64,000 nt of DNA from Oscheius dolichura (lineage: Eukaryota; Nematoda; Chromadorea; Rhabditida; Rhabditidae), in assembly GCA_932521035.1 (NCBI GenBank), contig OW051495.1, positions 8,928,001 through 8,992,000 of the forward strand, read 5' to 3'. Under the pieces are notes generated by a model, which was not told where the DNA came from, did no database searches, and saw only the letters and a list, made by a program, of their open reading frames with translations. Shown piece by piece: positions 1 through 11,510 of the stretch; position 1 is the first letter of the stretch; every line of letters starts with the position of its first letter. The translations under genes were made by a program, and so were the position numbers.

Positions 1-190
1 CCTCAGCATATTTTCCTCGTCATATGTCCAACTTGCAAAGCCTCTCACCGTTTCATCGCCTCTTTTATATTCATCCTTTACCACGTTATAGGTCAACCTG
101 AAATATGTCTCGATGTTTCATTCATCTCCTCGAACCGAACCTCATCCGTTTCGCCATTATCTCCTCATCGGTCGGCTGAATCACGTACAT
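1..190 (-). CDS. Unrecognised gene, 5' part, cut by the window edge
   Basis: On the minus strand an ATG at 190 opens a short frame (starting MYVIQPTDEE) that can join, across a candidate intron of about 45 nt ending in TTTCAG, to a frame that stays open to base 1 (ending ...WTYDEENMLR). The joined peptide is about 50 residues, hydrophilic and charged, and matches no family I recognise. The rest of the gene lies to the left of the window. The short length means this could be chance coding potential; the plausible splice pair and continuous frame are the only support. Confidence 0.3.
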
Positions 191-679
191 GTCGGCTGAC
201 CCTCCCTAAAACACGAACTTGTATCCCTGGTGTGAGGGTTAAAGAATGTTTGAAAGAAACAGAAGAGGTTGAATATGATAAAATGAGGCCGCGGTTGGGA
301 CTGTATCTTTCAAAAAAGGAGTCAAAAAAAGAGAGAAGAGAACCCGGATTCCGGAAAGTCGGGAGATTGACAAAAGCGCGAGAAAAGAGAAATTCTACTA
401 GGAAAAATACGTAATTCATGGTTTATTGGATTCTACCTTCCAAAAAGATCTCTCCTCTGATAAGGCAGGCAACCAAGTTGCTGTGAAATGTGAGTAAATA
501 CACAGAAGCGAATGTCTATGGATAGTTTAGCCGCCTTATATACCCCGGATTGAGTCACTGAGACGCTTGCGCCCGAGAATAAACATGGGCGAATTTCTCA
601 ACAAGGTTGGTGCTAACTTTTCTGCTTTTCCGGCAATTCCCAGAAAATTCCTAACATTAGGAATGGAATAATAGTGTCT
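191..679. other. No gene seen
   Basis: About 490 bases between the edge gene and the kinase C-terminus. Both strands carry only short frames without recognisable motifs. This may hold the 5' flank of the edge gene and the 3' flank of the kinase gene. Confidence 0.4.
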
Positions 680-2950
680 TCAGTTCGGCATGTTAGAATC
701 ATGACCAACATTTACCGGATAAGGATTCGGGTATCTGGCAACTAGCCGGCTGCAGATGGTCTGATCCTTGGGTAACGGCGGAAGACGCTAAATGGACCGA
801 TTACATATCTTGTTTCTAATGATTTTGCTTACTGTAAAGCCGTCAAATGAAAAACTTACCGCATAGCTCGGGTCAAATTCTCTTATGTAAGGAATTACTT
901 CGATATCTGATAGGCTCACGGACGTACGAGTGGAGTCCACTTTTCGATTCTTCTCACTGTTTGAATCAAATGTCTTGCCGCTGTTTGAAATCAATGTTGT
1001 CAGCTTAGATAGAATGTTTGCGTCTTCTCGAGTTACGGTGGTTAGCAGTGGCCGGTCATCGGCTGGATAACGCTGGAAAAAAAGCAAGATTATCTCCTTA
1101 AATAGAAGAGGTAACTACCCTCAGAAGTTTTGCAAAGTAGTCTAGAACTTGACTACTGTCCGGACGCGACTCTGGATCCTGATGCCAACATCTGAAAAGA
1201 TGAAAGGGCTCTGGTGCACTGTGGTCGGTCAAGGGGATTTTTGCGCCACCTTTATAGTTGTAGCGTGTGTGAACATTTTATTTTAGATAAAGACAAATGT
1301 TCGTTTTTCGGGGTTTCTCTGTTTTTGTGCTTGTTGAAGTTTTCTATAAGGTTTATTGAGGTGAAAATTAGTTAGCTATAACCGCCTTGATCTGCTCTCC
1401 ATGATAGTCTTTGAAGTTTGGAAAACGGTGAGGAAATTACGAAGCTACGACGATAAAAGTGGTGCGAGAATTCCATTGACCGGCTAAAGTGCACCAGAGC
1501 CGATGGAAGGGGTACGGTAGAAGTTCAAACCAACCTCTCATAAAATTCAGATAATAAGATGTGACACGTGATCCTCGGTGGCCGTTTTCCATAGGCTGCT
1601 ACCCGGTACATAACTTCATAATAGCTGGCATTACCGTACACCGCCTGGCTTCTAAAATCTCGTCGTTTTCGATTTCCATCAACCTTGCTCACCTCTTTCT
1701 ACTTATCAGTTGATACATAATTATGCCGATACTAAAAATATCTCGCTTTTTAGTGTAGATATCGCCTTTAAAGACTTCCGGAGCTATGGTGTCCACCGTT
1801 CCGTGAAGACTCTGCATGGTATCGCGTTCGGGGGTAAATTCACCGAAATCTCCTACTTTCAAAACACGGTAACCGTCAGAAAGAAGGATGCTAAATGATC
1901 AAATCAGGAAAATCAGAAGCCTACTCACTTCTCCAATTTCAGATCTCGGTGAAGTGTGTTCCTTGAATGGAAGTAATCCACCGCATTGGCCAACTGCCAC
2001 ATCCACGAGGTAAAATGACCCGCTTGATAGGCTATATCGTCATTTCCAACTACTAAAAACATTATATGCTCTCTCTACTATTAGTCACGTGACGGGTACA
2101 CATGATTTCGTCACGAGAACGGTGCAAGTGTCTTTGGCACTCCGACCCTCCACTCCACTACACTGAGTTTCTCAAAAGGAGCCAGTTTTCAGTTGAAACT
2201 CCCCCGACTTTATTTTTTTTGATTTCCCAAGTCTTCTCCAAGAGAAGGGCTTCTATTTTTCTAACACATCTTGTGGACAAAAACTACTCCTTATAGTTTA
2301 TTGCCAACGGAAAAGTCATGAATTCAAAAGTCTCCACTGTGGGACCAATTCTCACGACGAAAGGAGCGTTTTAGCTCTTCTTTTTTCTTCTTTAGGGGTT
2401 CAGTTTCCTGTTGCACCAAAACGACTTTCCAAGTTCACAAACACCCACATTGAGATAAGCTGCCACAGTCCATGTATTCCATGACGAGACCGAGACTATC
2501 CTGCTCCAGGAGGAGTCCATAGATCAGTACGCAATTCGGATGTCCTCTCAGATTCCACATGGATACGGCTTCTGCTATCAACTTGTTTAGTGTCTTCCGA
2601 TCACACGGATATTTTATGGCTACCGAACTGGAAGATGTTTCGATCCTTTATTAAACATTTTGAACCTACATACTCTGCTCGGTCTGCGTCTTGAGCTGTC
2701 CTCTTGTTACATAACCAAACCCGCCACTTCCCAACGCATTTACATTGTCGAGGACATTTATATTATGCCTTGGGATGAGCATCTCTTCCGCTAAGCCCGA
2801 CATTAATCTGAACTGGGCAATTATAAATAGAACTGACGTTAACAATACGATATTGGTGGCGAATGCATCCCGGACGAGGGCAGTTCCCAAAAGTGCGGCA
2901 GAGGTTCCGGTACTGTTTGTAAAATATAATCCGTTTCCAAAGAAAAGCAC
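680..2950 (-). CDS. TAK1/MAP3K7-like protein kinase with a possible membrane segment
   Basis: This is a multi-exon protein kinase, with the order of motifs complete on the minus strand: glycine loop GSGGFGYV (about 2710-2740), VAIKYP with the ATP-binding lysine, a hinge VMEYMDCGSL, catalytic HRDLKLEN (the Asn codon is restored by splicing across an intron near 1900-1932), DFG, APEVF, and CWHQDPESRP in the last subdomain. All residues needed for catalysis are present. The pattern (VMEY..GSL, APEVF.G, CW..DPE.RP) is closest to the TAK1/MOM-4 group of tyrosine-kinase-like kinases. A hydrophobic stretch (around 2800-2870, FATNIVLLTSVLFIIAQF) lies about 30 residues before the kinase domain and would be unusual for TAK1, so the gene may be a membrane-anchored divergent kinase. 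The N-terminal exon is not resolved, and the true start may be at an inner Met (MSGLAEEM). The tail after the kinase domain (1078-680) is Ser/Thr-rich and unrecognised. Introns of about 420 bp (after 2480) and 345 bp (after 1537) hold nothing obvious. Confidence 0.72.
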
Positions 2951-3600
2951 ATAAAAGAACAGAACAACTTCAAATTAGATCGAAACAAGATCCAATAAAG
3001 AATGCCCGGATTTATCACCGGAATTTTTGGTCTTGCAATGGTTAGTTTCAAATGTGCAGGGAACAAAAAGTTTGGAGGTTTGCTCTGCCGAAATGGATCA
3101 CATTTATAAATTAAAAAAGGAAGGAAGAAGATCCGGAAAACCGATCAGTATTTCTCCGGTCTGGGCCTATTTTGGCGCCGTAAATTCTGATAAATTCTGA
3201 TCTGAACCGGAATGAATGAATTCCAAGAGTTCCAAACGGACTGAGTATAACGGCATTTGGGACAAACGATTATTTTTCCAATTAAATATAAATAAGTAGA
3301 GACGTTGGGAAGGTTACCCCTAAGCCAGTGAGAAAGCTAAGAGCCACCAGCGAATTGAACAAACAATACGCTACCAACGGCTGGTGCACTGATTTCTCTG
3401 TGTAGTTTGACATCACCGTTGACCTATTTTTCCATTAGAAAATTCTATTTTTTCATTCAAGGAGTGCATAGATTCATCTTATTTTCTATTTTGTAGATAA
3501 ACTACGACCGGTAGTACGTGAGAGCAACACGTTTTACCCGATATTTCTTTACAATAAAAACAGTGTTTCAATATTCTGGATTTCCATAAAATAGAGTATT
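2951..3600. other. Flank between kinase and F-box/FBA genes
   Basis: About 650 bases, AT-rich, with no frame carrying recognisable motifs. It must hold the promoter and possibly an unresolved first exon of the kinase gene; I could not pick a convincing start. Confidence 0.35.
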
Positions 3601-4836
3601 CTATGAATTTTTCCCTTTCACACGTAGACGTTCCATGGCATGCCGCAATTTTACCAGATGCGGGGGCAATCCGAAAATGACCTTCTCGGGGTCGGGGAAA
3701 TCTTCGTCTTCTTTGTAGCCGACTTCGTCAGGAAACGACAACATGCATTTGGTGTTTGCAAATTTGGCTCCGTAATGGCCGGAAATAATTCGTTGGCGGG
3801 TTTTAGTCTAAGGAGACCTACCAGACCAGAATCGTTCGTCCTTTCCTTGACTGAAAATGGCAATCGCACGTATTCCCTCCGGATATTCACTAAATTCAAA
3901 TGTGACCGTTTCCCATTCACGGTCGCCTAAAAATTATTGTTAGTGGAATACGGTAAGTGCCTCTCGCCTGCCCACGGCTCCCACCGCTTCTCCTGACGCT
4001 GGAACCTCGGTAGAAGGGCATATCGGTCGAAATTCTCGTCCTTCTTCAGCAGCTGTACAATAATTTCGTATTTGGCAGAACAGTCCGGCCTGGCCACCTG
4101 CATCTCACTTACGGTTATCTTCGGCCGAATCTTGTCCATAACCCAATTCTGAGAACACTGTTTTCTAGAGAAAACAGGGGGCAAGCTTACCTCCACCCCC
4201 AAATCCTTTAACCTTATATATTGTAGCCGACGACACCAGTTATAACTAGTCGTCAAGCAGACAGGAATCTCCGGGTGGGATGGAAAGCTTCCAACTGTTT
4301 CCAACTTGAACCTGAATATTCAAATATGCCTCATCACAGGGATGATACCCGTCGCCGGCGTGCTCAAGCTGCATGAAGGGAAGATGTTCTAGGCTGTGAA
4401 TTGTATCGTTGATGGCCAAAGGACGAGCGAGATTCCTATAAAAGGGGCGGTAGCGATAAATCAGCCGATAGTCTATAACTATAAAACTTTTATAAAAGCG
4501 ATTGGTATTCACTCAATGCTGGAATTAAAGTGCTCGGATCGCCTTCTCGATGATTTGCTATGAATTGTCTCCAATTTCTGGGAGGCAGCGGCACGCCATG
4601 ATATTCACACATTGAAATCCAGAAAGAAGAAGAGCTCAGGATTGTGTGGAATAATTTACAGCTCTAACGGCTTTGTTTATTCCATTTTTTGTAATGATTA
4701 CCTTGTACAGCTGATTGAGGGTGTTATCATCACAGCGGAGGAAGATATACTCCCAGAAATCTTGTCGATACCGGTTAAAATCGAGCGGCAAGTTTTTGGA
4801 AACGGCTAACTGCCTGATCATCCGTACGCAATCCAT
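3601..4836 (-). CDS. F-box protein with F-box-associated (FBA) domain, FBXO2/6-like
   Basis: Proteins of this group are substrate receptors of SCF ubiquitin ligases; the FBA domain of FBXO2/6 binds N-glycans on misfolded glycoproteins. The first exon, from ATG 4836, encodes an F-box half (LPLDF..., FWEYIFLRCDDNTLNQLYK). A 38-nt intron joins it to SCKLFHTILSSSSFW, the usual F-box second helix. The following exons give the FBA signature: PFYRNLARPL, then TTSYNWCRRLQYIRL, then NWVMDKIRPKITVSEM and CSAKYEIIVQLL, then WETVTFEFSEYPEGIRAIAI and FWSGHYGAKFANTKCML, in the order found in FBXO2/6/44. It ends near 3601 after a short basic tail. Introns are mostly 35-60 nt. Whether the sugar-binding residues are kept cannot be judged by eye, so glycan binding is inference. 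It is unrelated in sequence to the F-box-like array that follows. Confidence 0.75.
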
Positions 4837-5421
4837 TTATTTAAAAATAAATAGGGTCCGAAGTTTCCTCGAAGGCAGTACTGGAAGAATGAATTAAAAC
4901 GTCTAGGGGAAAGGTTTAGTAAACATTTCTCCGACCGAGTCAGGTATATCGGGAATATATCGGGATTGTACTACCTTAATCTTTTCAGAAAAGAGGTAAA
5001 TAAGGGAAGCTAAAAAGGCCGCATTTGAGAACCGACACTAAATGAATGACGCTCATTTTCAACTTTAGAATTTGAAGGGTCCGTTGGTCGACTGAGGTTG
5101 CTTGTTTGCCACCAAACCAAACACCCCCGACGTCTTTTTTATCTTTCTCAAGTTTTGTATGTTTTAGGTTACGAAATCAAATTGTCGCGTTGTCACCGTC
5201 ACCGTTTCTCATTCCAAGATGAGTGGGCACACGGCAACCAATCAATCTGAATTTTACTCTGCTGAAATTATGGTAAATTCGAATTTTCTTAGAGCTAGAG
5301 AGCTCCGTAAAGTGCTGTTTTGAATCAGGTTTTTGAGAATATACGCTTCTTAGTTGCCGAAAAATCCTTTGGCAGGGAGTTTCTTTCTCTCAAGTTTTTT
5401 TTTCTAACAAGTTTTATTGTA
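4837..5421. other. No gene seen
   Basis: About 585 bases separating the F-box/FBA gene from F-box-like copy R1. It is presumably the promoter of the former and the 3' flank of R1. The sequence TTTATT at 5413-5418 is AATAAA on the minus strand, four bases past the R1 stop codon. Confidence 0.4.
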
Positions 5422-6449
5422 CTAGTGAGTCTGATATCTTATAGAATACACTTTTCGATCCTTAATGAATAATTTAAAGGAAGACAATCCAGGAACATGT
5501 GGAGGCACTTCGACGATTGGTACAATTTCTTCTTCTTTCTTATTTCCTTGAACGTCGATTCTACACAGCAGGCTACCAAACTGATCAGCTAACTTTCTTT
5601 TAATCACAGCTTGGGAAAGGCTCTTTCCATTGTAGCAGATGCTAATCTCGAAAGATCTGAGATTTGGGCGAGGTATCGACACGAAAATCTTTAAAAATTG
5701 GGGTTGTTTTGTCGGGTTTGGAATTACCTGCCAAATCGAAAAGAGTAGAGCAACTGGATCCGAGGTCCACTTCTTAACGATAAGGTTCACTTTGTCCGCG
5801 GCACGAAGGGACTTGTCAACGGCAGCCAGAATATCTTTCGCCGGGGCAAGCTTCAATTCTACCGGTTTCTAAAATAACAAATGAATGGGAAATAAAAAGG
5901 AAAAAAATTACCAGGGAGACATCGGACTTTCCCTTAATATCCCATGTAAAGAATGGCGTTTCCAAGAGCTTCGTGACGGCAAGCAGGTCTTCTGTACTCA
6001 ATACTGATTCCAATGTCAGATATTGAGCAGTAATGCCATTTTTCTTCAGAGAAAAGCAAAGTTTTTGCAGCGCTGACGTATGTGGAACTTCTAAAAATGG
6101 TATAAATCAAAATGGACACAGAAAACTAACTAGTTATGTTGAGAACTTCTAGGCGGGCTCCAAGAAAGGCATCTAATCCGAACAACCTTTTCGACGAGCA
6201 ACAACGCATTGACCAGATTGAAGTATTTTCATCAAAATGGAGCTCATACCGTCCTTTGAAATGGATCAACATCTTCGGACACATTTGAATGAATTCGATC
6301 ACTTCTTGGCAAGTCTGTTGAAGATACACATATCTTTCTTCGGGTAGCTGAAAAACTCAAAAGTAAGAGAAAAATAAAGGAGGAAAAACCTTTCGAATAA
6401 CTCGATAGAGATTTTTTGAGCCGAGGGTAAGAAGTGGGAAGCTTTCCAT
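5422..6449 (-). CDS. F-box-like family protein, copy R1
   Basis: First of at least twelve paralogues here. Exon 1 (ATG 6449) encodes 20 residues, MESFPLLTLGSKNLYRVIRK, matching the first half of an F-box. Exon 2 continues with YVYLQQTCQEVIEFI, the second half, then a region ending in the family motif (F/L)GARLEVL. Exon 3 carries the LCFSLKKNGIT motif, exon 4 a short helix block (LVKKW..PVALLFSIWQ) and exon 5 a C-terminal domain (NLRSFEI, then VEVPPHVPGLSSF, then KVYSIRY). Four short introns sit at the same positions as in the paralogues. All frames are open, so it looks intact, at about 300 residues. F-box proteins recruit SCF substrates; the C-terminal region resembles the FTH/DUF38 type of nematode F-box-A proteins only in layout, so substrate binding is inference. 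The upstream flank has ACCATTTCAG about 40 nt before the ATG, a possible spliced-leader acceptor. Confidence 0.72.
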
Positions 6450-6659
6450 TTTGTCGGGGGCGGACAGGCTGAAATGGTTGCGGCTAATCACTGTATAATA
6501 CACAACAAGGTGCCAAAGGTGGCAGGTATTTGAGGGAAGAGATGACATAATAGAAGGAGAAGCGGCAAAGGAAGAGAGGTGTCGGGAAAATTGAAATTTG
6601 AAGGTAGATTGTTTCTAAACTCAACACATGGAGCGAGCTTTGTCTTTAAAAGATTCTAA

Positions 6660-7115
6660 TAGCCGGAGGGAGATTCCCGGCTATTCAGTACTGTTGTAAG
6701 AATATAGAGGCAGGGGAACATCAAGCAAGTTATTGAAAGAAAAGAGAGATTACAGGTGAGGAAAGAATTAGCGGCAAAACGGCAGAAAAGAGGCGCCAAC
6801 ATTGGGGAACCGCCTCGCGAATGGCACATATGGTGTAGGGGACAGGAAAGGGTCACTCGAAAGGTAAACAAAGAGGACCGACTACACAGGCTGTTGCGAC
6901 GATACCGACCTGTGCCAAATGATTTTACCACAATGTAGATGTTCGGGATTGTTATGTTTCACTAAAGAAAACAGAAAGATTAAATTAAAGACACGAGAGC
7001 TAGCAGAGACGAGAAAAAGGTTGGCGTTGCGAATGGCAATCGGCTGCCCTTTTTGCGCGGAAGCGACTGGTCACTCGAACGATAAACAAAAAGTGTCGAC
7101 GATACCGACGCGCGC
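6660..7115. repeat. Two degenerate copies of a dispersed repeat upstream of R1
   Basis: The stretches 6756-6935 and 7010-7125 share a series of blocks: GCGAATGGCA, then GGTCACTCGAA, then GATAAACAAA or GGTAAACAAA, then CGACGATACCGAC, then GCCAAGTGAT or GCCAAATGAT. A third copy lies at 8700-8815 upstream of R2. They sit in the space between F-box-like genes and contain no gene I recognise. They may be promoter segments copied together with the genes, or a short interspersed element. Confidence 0.55.
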
Positions 7116-7199
7116 CAAGTGATCAATTAGGAGAATTCCTTGGTCGATCCGTTTTTGTTTTTACTTTAAACGAACGATTTAAAAATAAGTTTTATTGTT

Positions 7200-8265
7200 C
7201 TAAGACAGCTGATATTTAATATAATACACTTTTCTATCCTTGATTGTCATATTACAAGAAGATGAATTAGGAAACTCTGGAGGCAGATCGACGGTGACCT
7301 TGATTCGTTCTTCTTCTAAATCATCTTTTTGTGCTGAGCGCTTCTCTTCGATATATGTCATCACTTTGATGTTGCCCCGCTGTATACCTAATTCTTGAGA
7401 GATCTTCATTTTCATTTCATTCAAGGTCAATGTGTTTTGGGACACTAGGGTTAAGTTAAAAAGGCGAAGATTTGGACGTGATTTGGACAGAAGAATCTTT
7501 AAAAATGGATTGCTTTATTGGCTTTAGACTTACCTGTACAACCGGTAAAAGTAGAACAAACGGGTTTGAAACTGGTTCAATCACAATAACAGCCACCTCT
7601 TCCAATGTGGAAAGTAACTTTTCAAGAACAGCGGCAACCTCGCCAGAAAACTGTCTAACGTGTACGGATTTCTATATAAAAGATATAAATGAGAGAAGAA
7701 AAGTATTACCAGTGACTTCACATTGAAAACGGCCTCTGGCTGACTGGATGCCCCGCCGAATACAACCTTTGACGGGGTTAAGATATTCAAGAGGCTTCTG
7801 CAGTCTTCCGTACTCCATTCTGCATACGAATAAAGACATTTACAAGTAATCCGGGATTTCTTGAGAGAAGAACATAGATTTTTTAAAGCAATCGAGTTGT
7901 TTCCTTCTAATAATATATTAATGGGATAAAAATAATACAAAATGCTAACCAACTATGATGAGGTCTTCTAGTCGTGCCCCATAGAGTGCTTCTATCTTGA
8001 AAGGGCTCGATTCTCCACAACGAACGGACCAAGTCCGCTTTCTCCTATCCCATTCAAGTTCATACGATCCGTCTACAGAAACAGATATATTGGGGCTCGA
8101 ATGAATAAAATCAGCGACATCTCGACATGTCTGCTGAAGCCTAATAAAGCTTTTCTTCTGCACCTGAAAGGTATTCTCGGATTAAAATAAATACATTTTA
8201 AAAACCTTTCCAATCACTTTATCCAAGTTTGTCGAATTGAGGGAGAGAAGAGAGAAGCCTTCCAT
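7200..8265 (-). CDS. F-box-like family protein, copy R2
   Basis: Same five-exon layout as R1. Exon 1 from ATG 8265 gives MEGFSLLSLNSTNLDKVIGK; exon 2 gives SFIRLQQTCRDVADFI and ends with ALYGARLEDLIIV; exon 3 has LCSSLKKSRITC and LLNILTPSKV; exon 4 has VRQFSGEVAAVLEKLL; exon 5 ends with PPEFPNSSSC and KVYYIKYQLS. All frames are open and splice sites consistent, so it looks functional. An AATAAA lies four bases after the stop (7191-7196), implying a very short 3' UTR. The exon 5 middle section is more acidic than in R1. The role as an SCF adaptor is inferred from the F-box half-motifs only. Confidence 0.72.
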
Positions 8266-9442
8266 CCTACCGAAGGTCGGACGCCGAAAACGAAATTTGA
8301 AGCAAGACGTGGCCAAAGGCAGTACGCAGTTGCGTACTTCTGCTGCGTTTTACCGTTTTCATTGCCTTCGGAATTGTTTGTTTGCCCCATTCGAAAATAA
8401 CATTAAATAACACGTTTTATTTCTCAAAATGGGTTTACCGATAAATCGAAGATCTTGCTTCTTCGTCTCTGAAATAGTATTTATACTCCCGCCGAAGTAA
8501 TGTCGCACACCCTTTAGGAGAAAGTGGTAATCTGTTTTTAAAGTCTGTCGAACCACGGACTTTCTCTTCATAAAATTCTCAGCGGTTATTCGAGATTTTT
8601 GAAGCTACTTTTTGAAAAACAAAGCGCTTCTTTTAAATGAACGCGTTTTTAACGTTTTCATGAAAGAATAAAGAAAGATTTGAGGATTAAACAAGAGTTA
8701 ACAGAGAAGTAACAAATAACGGTCAGCGTTGGTAACCGCGCTGGAAATGGCAGTCGGCCGCCCTATTTGCATTAGAGCGCGGAAGCGACTAGTCACTCGA
8801 CCGATCTTACCCTAATAGGCAGGCCAGCGGGCCTTCGGCAGCCTACGGCTGTCGTCTATCTGTCAAAGTTATCCGCTTCAACCTGTGGCGACCTTTCCGC
8901 TCTTCTGCCGGACACTTTCCCATTGGACAGACAAACAAACAAACAGACAAACACCATAGCACTTTAATAGAGGGTAGATTTCTGTGTGTCTGTCTGTCCG
9001 TCACCTTTCGTCTGTACGGATTGACCGGTCAAATGAGGGAGAAGCAGACATTTCGACCGTCAGGTTGTATCCGACTGTCGCCGTCGACTGTTTCGACCGA
9101 GTTGTTAACCCTAGCGCCGTCGAAGACGGTCGGAGGCATACTTGTAAATAAAGAAAACGGAGAAGGCTACCTTCGGCTGGAGTGATAACAAATTGCCTCC
9201 TCTTTAGAAAGCCCCGAACTGAAGAGAAACTTGACTGCTTTCTTCTAGCTTCCCATGCATTTTTAGTCCATAACGAAAGGAAAAACTGGGCCGAATGAAG
9301 CGAGTGAGTTACGTGCTATCTGTTTTTCTTTGCTTTGTTTCGACTCTTTTCATTGCCTTTGGAACATTTTCTCGACTCCTTTGATACGTTCAATAACTTT
9401 TCGCAGCAAAATTTATTTCTCGCAAATACACAGGTCAGGAAT
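8266..9442. repeat. Gene-free repeat-rich stretch between R2 and R3
   Basis: About 1.2 kb without a convincing gene. It holds the third copy of the 6.7/7.0-kb dispersed repeat (8700-8815) and a low-complexity block at 8929-8957 made of GACAGACAAACAAAC-type tetramers. The near-complement CTGTGTGTCTGTCTGTCC follows at 8982-8999, so the two can pair as an imperfect hairpin. GTCGA/CGACCGT-rich sequence at 9045-9135 follows. The arrangement suggests remnants of a mobile element, but I could not define ends. Confidence 0.4.
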
Positions 9443-10583
9443 TCACCAATCGGAAGGAATACCATAGCCTACATCCTTCCTTTTTTCTACAAGTTGTGCA
9501 ATTTTTCTGCATTCACCATCCCTACAATAGTTAATTGCAATACTTCCTCCACTACTATCCTCTAACAAGGTAAATGCACAAGCTGATTCTTCAGGAAAAT
9601 GTGAAGGCATGTCCATTAGGGCGCTTGTGGATTTGCCTTGGGGCTCTTGAAAGCCAACCAATTGGCCACCTAATTCGTCACACAATCCCTTCAATTCCTT
9701 CTCCAAATTGTTGGGCATATCCTTATTACCGTGCACAGTAAATTTAAACCGATGAAGAGTTGGATACGGCTTCGAACAAAGTATCTGAAAATGAAACGGT
9801 CGATTAAAAAAATAACACCGAATGTTAGCTATCTTTCATTCGTCTGACCTGTAATACTGAACGGACTAAAGAAAGTGGCCTTCTAGTGGCGGGGAACACG
9901 TCAATTGTCACGTGCTTAAATGTTGAAAAGAATCTTCCCACCGAACCAATTACTACCCGCGGATTCAAATGTACATGCATGTATTTCTGAAGGCAAAAAT
10001 AAAAATCTACTAATCGAAAGGCATACGATTCTCTTTGATTCAAAAACAGCTTCATATACAGAGGATCCTAAACTCCTTAGGTGAAATGCGAAAGGTTTTA
10101 AAATATCCAAAAGGGTCACACATTGCTCCTTATATAAGGGGAAGAGGATAAATGAAAGCGACCCACAGGTTATTCGATTATTTTTGAGAGCAATACAAAG
10201 CTGTTCAAATGCTTCTCGACTGCCTAAAATATGGTATACAGAGAATAATAAATTATGTTCCAGAAAGGAATAGGGTGCCTATCCGAATTCCGTAGATAAC
10301 ACTTAATTCTATCAGTTCCTCTTGCTTGTATCTACTAATCAAATGCCACAACGACTTCTCTTTGTTATATCCTATTTCTTGGATGCTGTTCAAGTTTACA
10401 GAGATATGAAGGTTCGTTCGTATGAACTCATTTATCTCCCGGCATGTTTGTTGCATGCGAAAGTAACTTCTTTCATTCATCTGAAATATTCTTCCAGGTG
10501 AAATAAAAATTAGAACAAACTACCTTGCCAATAACCTTTTCGAGATTATTGGAATTGAGCGTGAGGAGGGAGAAATCAGCCAT
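9443..10583 (-). CDS. F-box-like family protein, copy R3
   Basis: Exon 1 from ATG 10583 reads MADFSLLTLNSNNLEKVIGK; exon 2 has SYFRMQQTCREINEFI and VIYGIRIGTLFLSG; exon 3 has LCIALKNNRITC and LLDILKPFAFHL; exon 4 has VGRFFSTFKHVTIDV; exon 5 has LHRFKFTVHGNKDMP and MPSHFPEESACAF. All exons are open and introns short. The C-terminus runs about 25 residues past the usual family end (REKIAQ-like basic tail to SDW), so a stop-codon shift has extended it relative to R1 and R2. The sequence just upstream of the ATG, with CACCATTTCAG about 40 nt away, closely matches that of R1. Confidence 0.7.
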
Positions 10584-11203
10584 CCCGTCGGGAGCGAACG
10601 ATATCGACTGAAATGGTGGCAGCTACCCGCAGTGTAATAAAACCCGGAGAAAATGGTGAAGAGATTTTTGAGATAGAACAATAGGACAAGATAGTATTGA
10701 AGAGAGAAGAAAAGCCTCGAAGAAAGTTTCCGAAGCTCGAAATTTGTGAATAGGTTACCTCCAAGCTGGCAGCGAACTCGCCTGGGTTTGCGGGTAGCAT
10801 GGAGGCGTCCACTAGTCCTTGGACTTTCAGTTGCTCGTCTAGGGGGCGTGTGCTGATGCACGCGTGAATGAGGACACCGAACCAATAACTACTTCGAAAG
10901 ATCCTCGGAATCTAGTTTTCCGTCGCAAGGACAGAGTTCGCTCCATTTGTCACCTTGTAATCCAATTTTTAACTAAAATCTAGTCTATTTTCTCCCAGGA
11001 TACAAGAAGATTTCCGTTCGTAGGCAAACCCAGACAACAATGTGGCTTACAAAAGAAAGAAAAGCCTCGCTCGCCGTCCTTCAGCCATGTTTAGGCCTTT
11101 TAACAAGATTTTATCTTTCTGGGTCCGCTTTCATTTTGAGTGCATTTACACGATCTCAAGTTTCGGGAAAATGTTAGAAAAAGTACAAGTTTTATTGTGT
11201 TAC
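10584..11203. other. No gene seen
   Basis: Upstream flank of R3. Short frames occur on both strands, but none has family motifs. TTTATT at 11191-11196 is a minus-strand AATAAA that would serve the next feature. Confidence 0.35.
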
Positions 11204-11510
11204 TCACTCAGGTATACAGTAGTAGGCAAAAATATATGCCATTTCGGGTTGGTCGGCGGTTTCAGGGATCATTTCCTTATACTTGAACCAATCCGCTTGA
11301 AACGTGGAATATGAATAAAAGAGAGGGTAGCAAATAGTATATGGTATTTAAAAGTTATTTCCAACAAAGGAAAAAAAATCTCCCCATTTATCGCGAAAGG
11401 CAGCAACATTTACAAAATTGTAACTTCCGTAAAACCGAATTTCTCTGCAATTTTCTTTTATTTCTGTTAACTTCTGATATCCTATAACTGTGCCACATGG
11501 TCAAAATAAG
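11204..11510 (-). CDS. Possible terminal exons of an unrecognised gene
   Basis: Two minus-strand frames look protein-like. The upstream one, roughly 11360-11510, contains REIRFYGSYNFVNVAAF and KWGDFFSFVGNNF. The downstream one, ending at a stop at 11204, contains ADWFKYKEMIPE and AYIFAYYCIPE. An AATAAA signal sits 8-13 bases after that stop, in the same CAAGTTTTATTGT context as at R1. I could not find a clean splice joining the two, no start was found, and I do not recognise the family. It may be a gene relic or a lightly expressed small gene. Confidence 0.3.
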
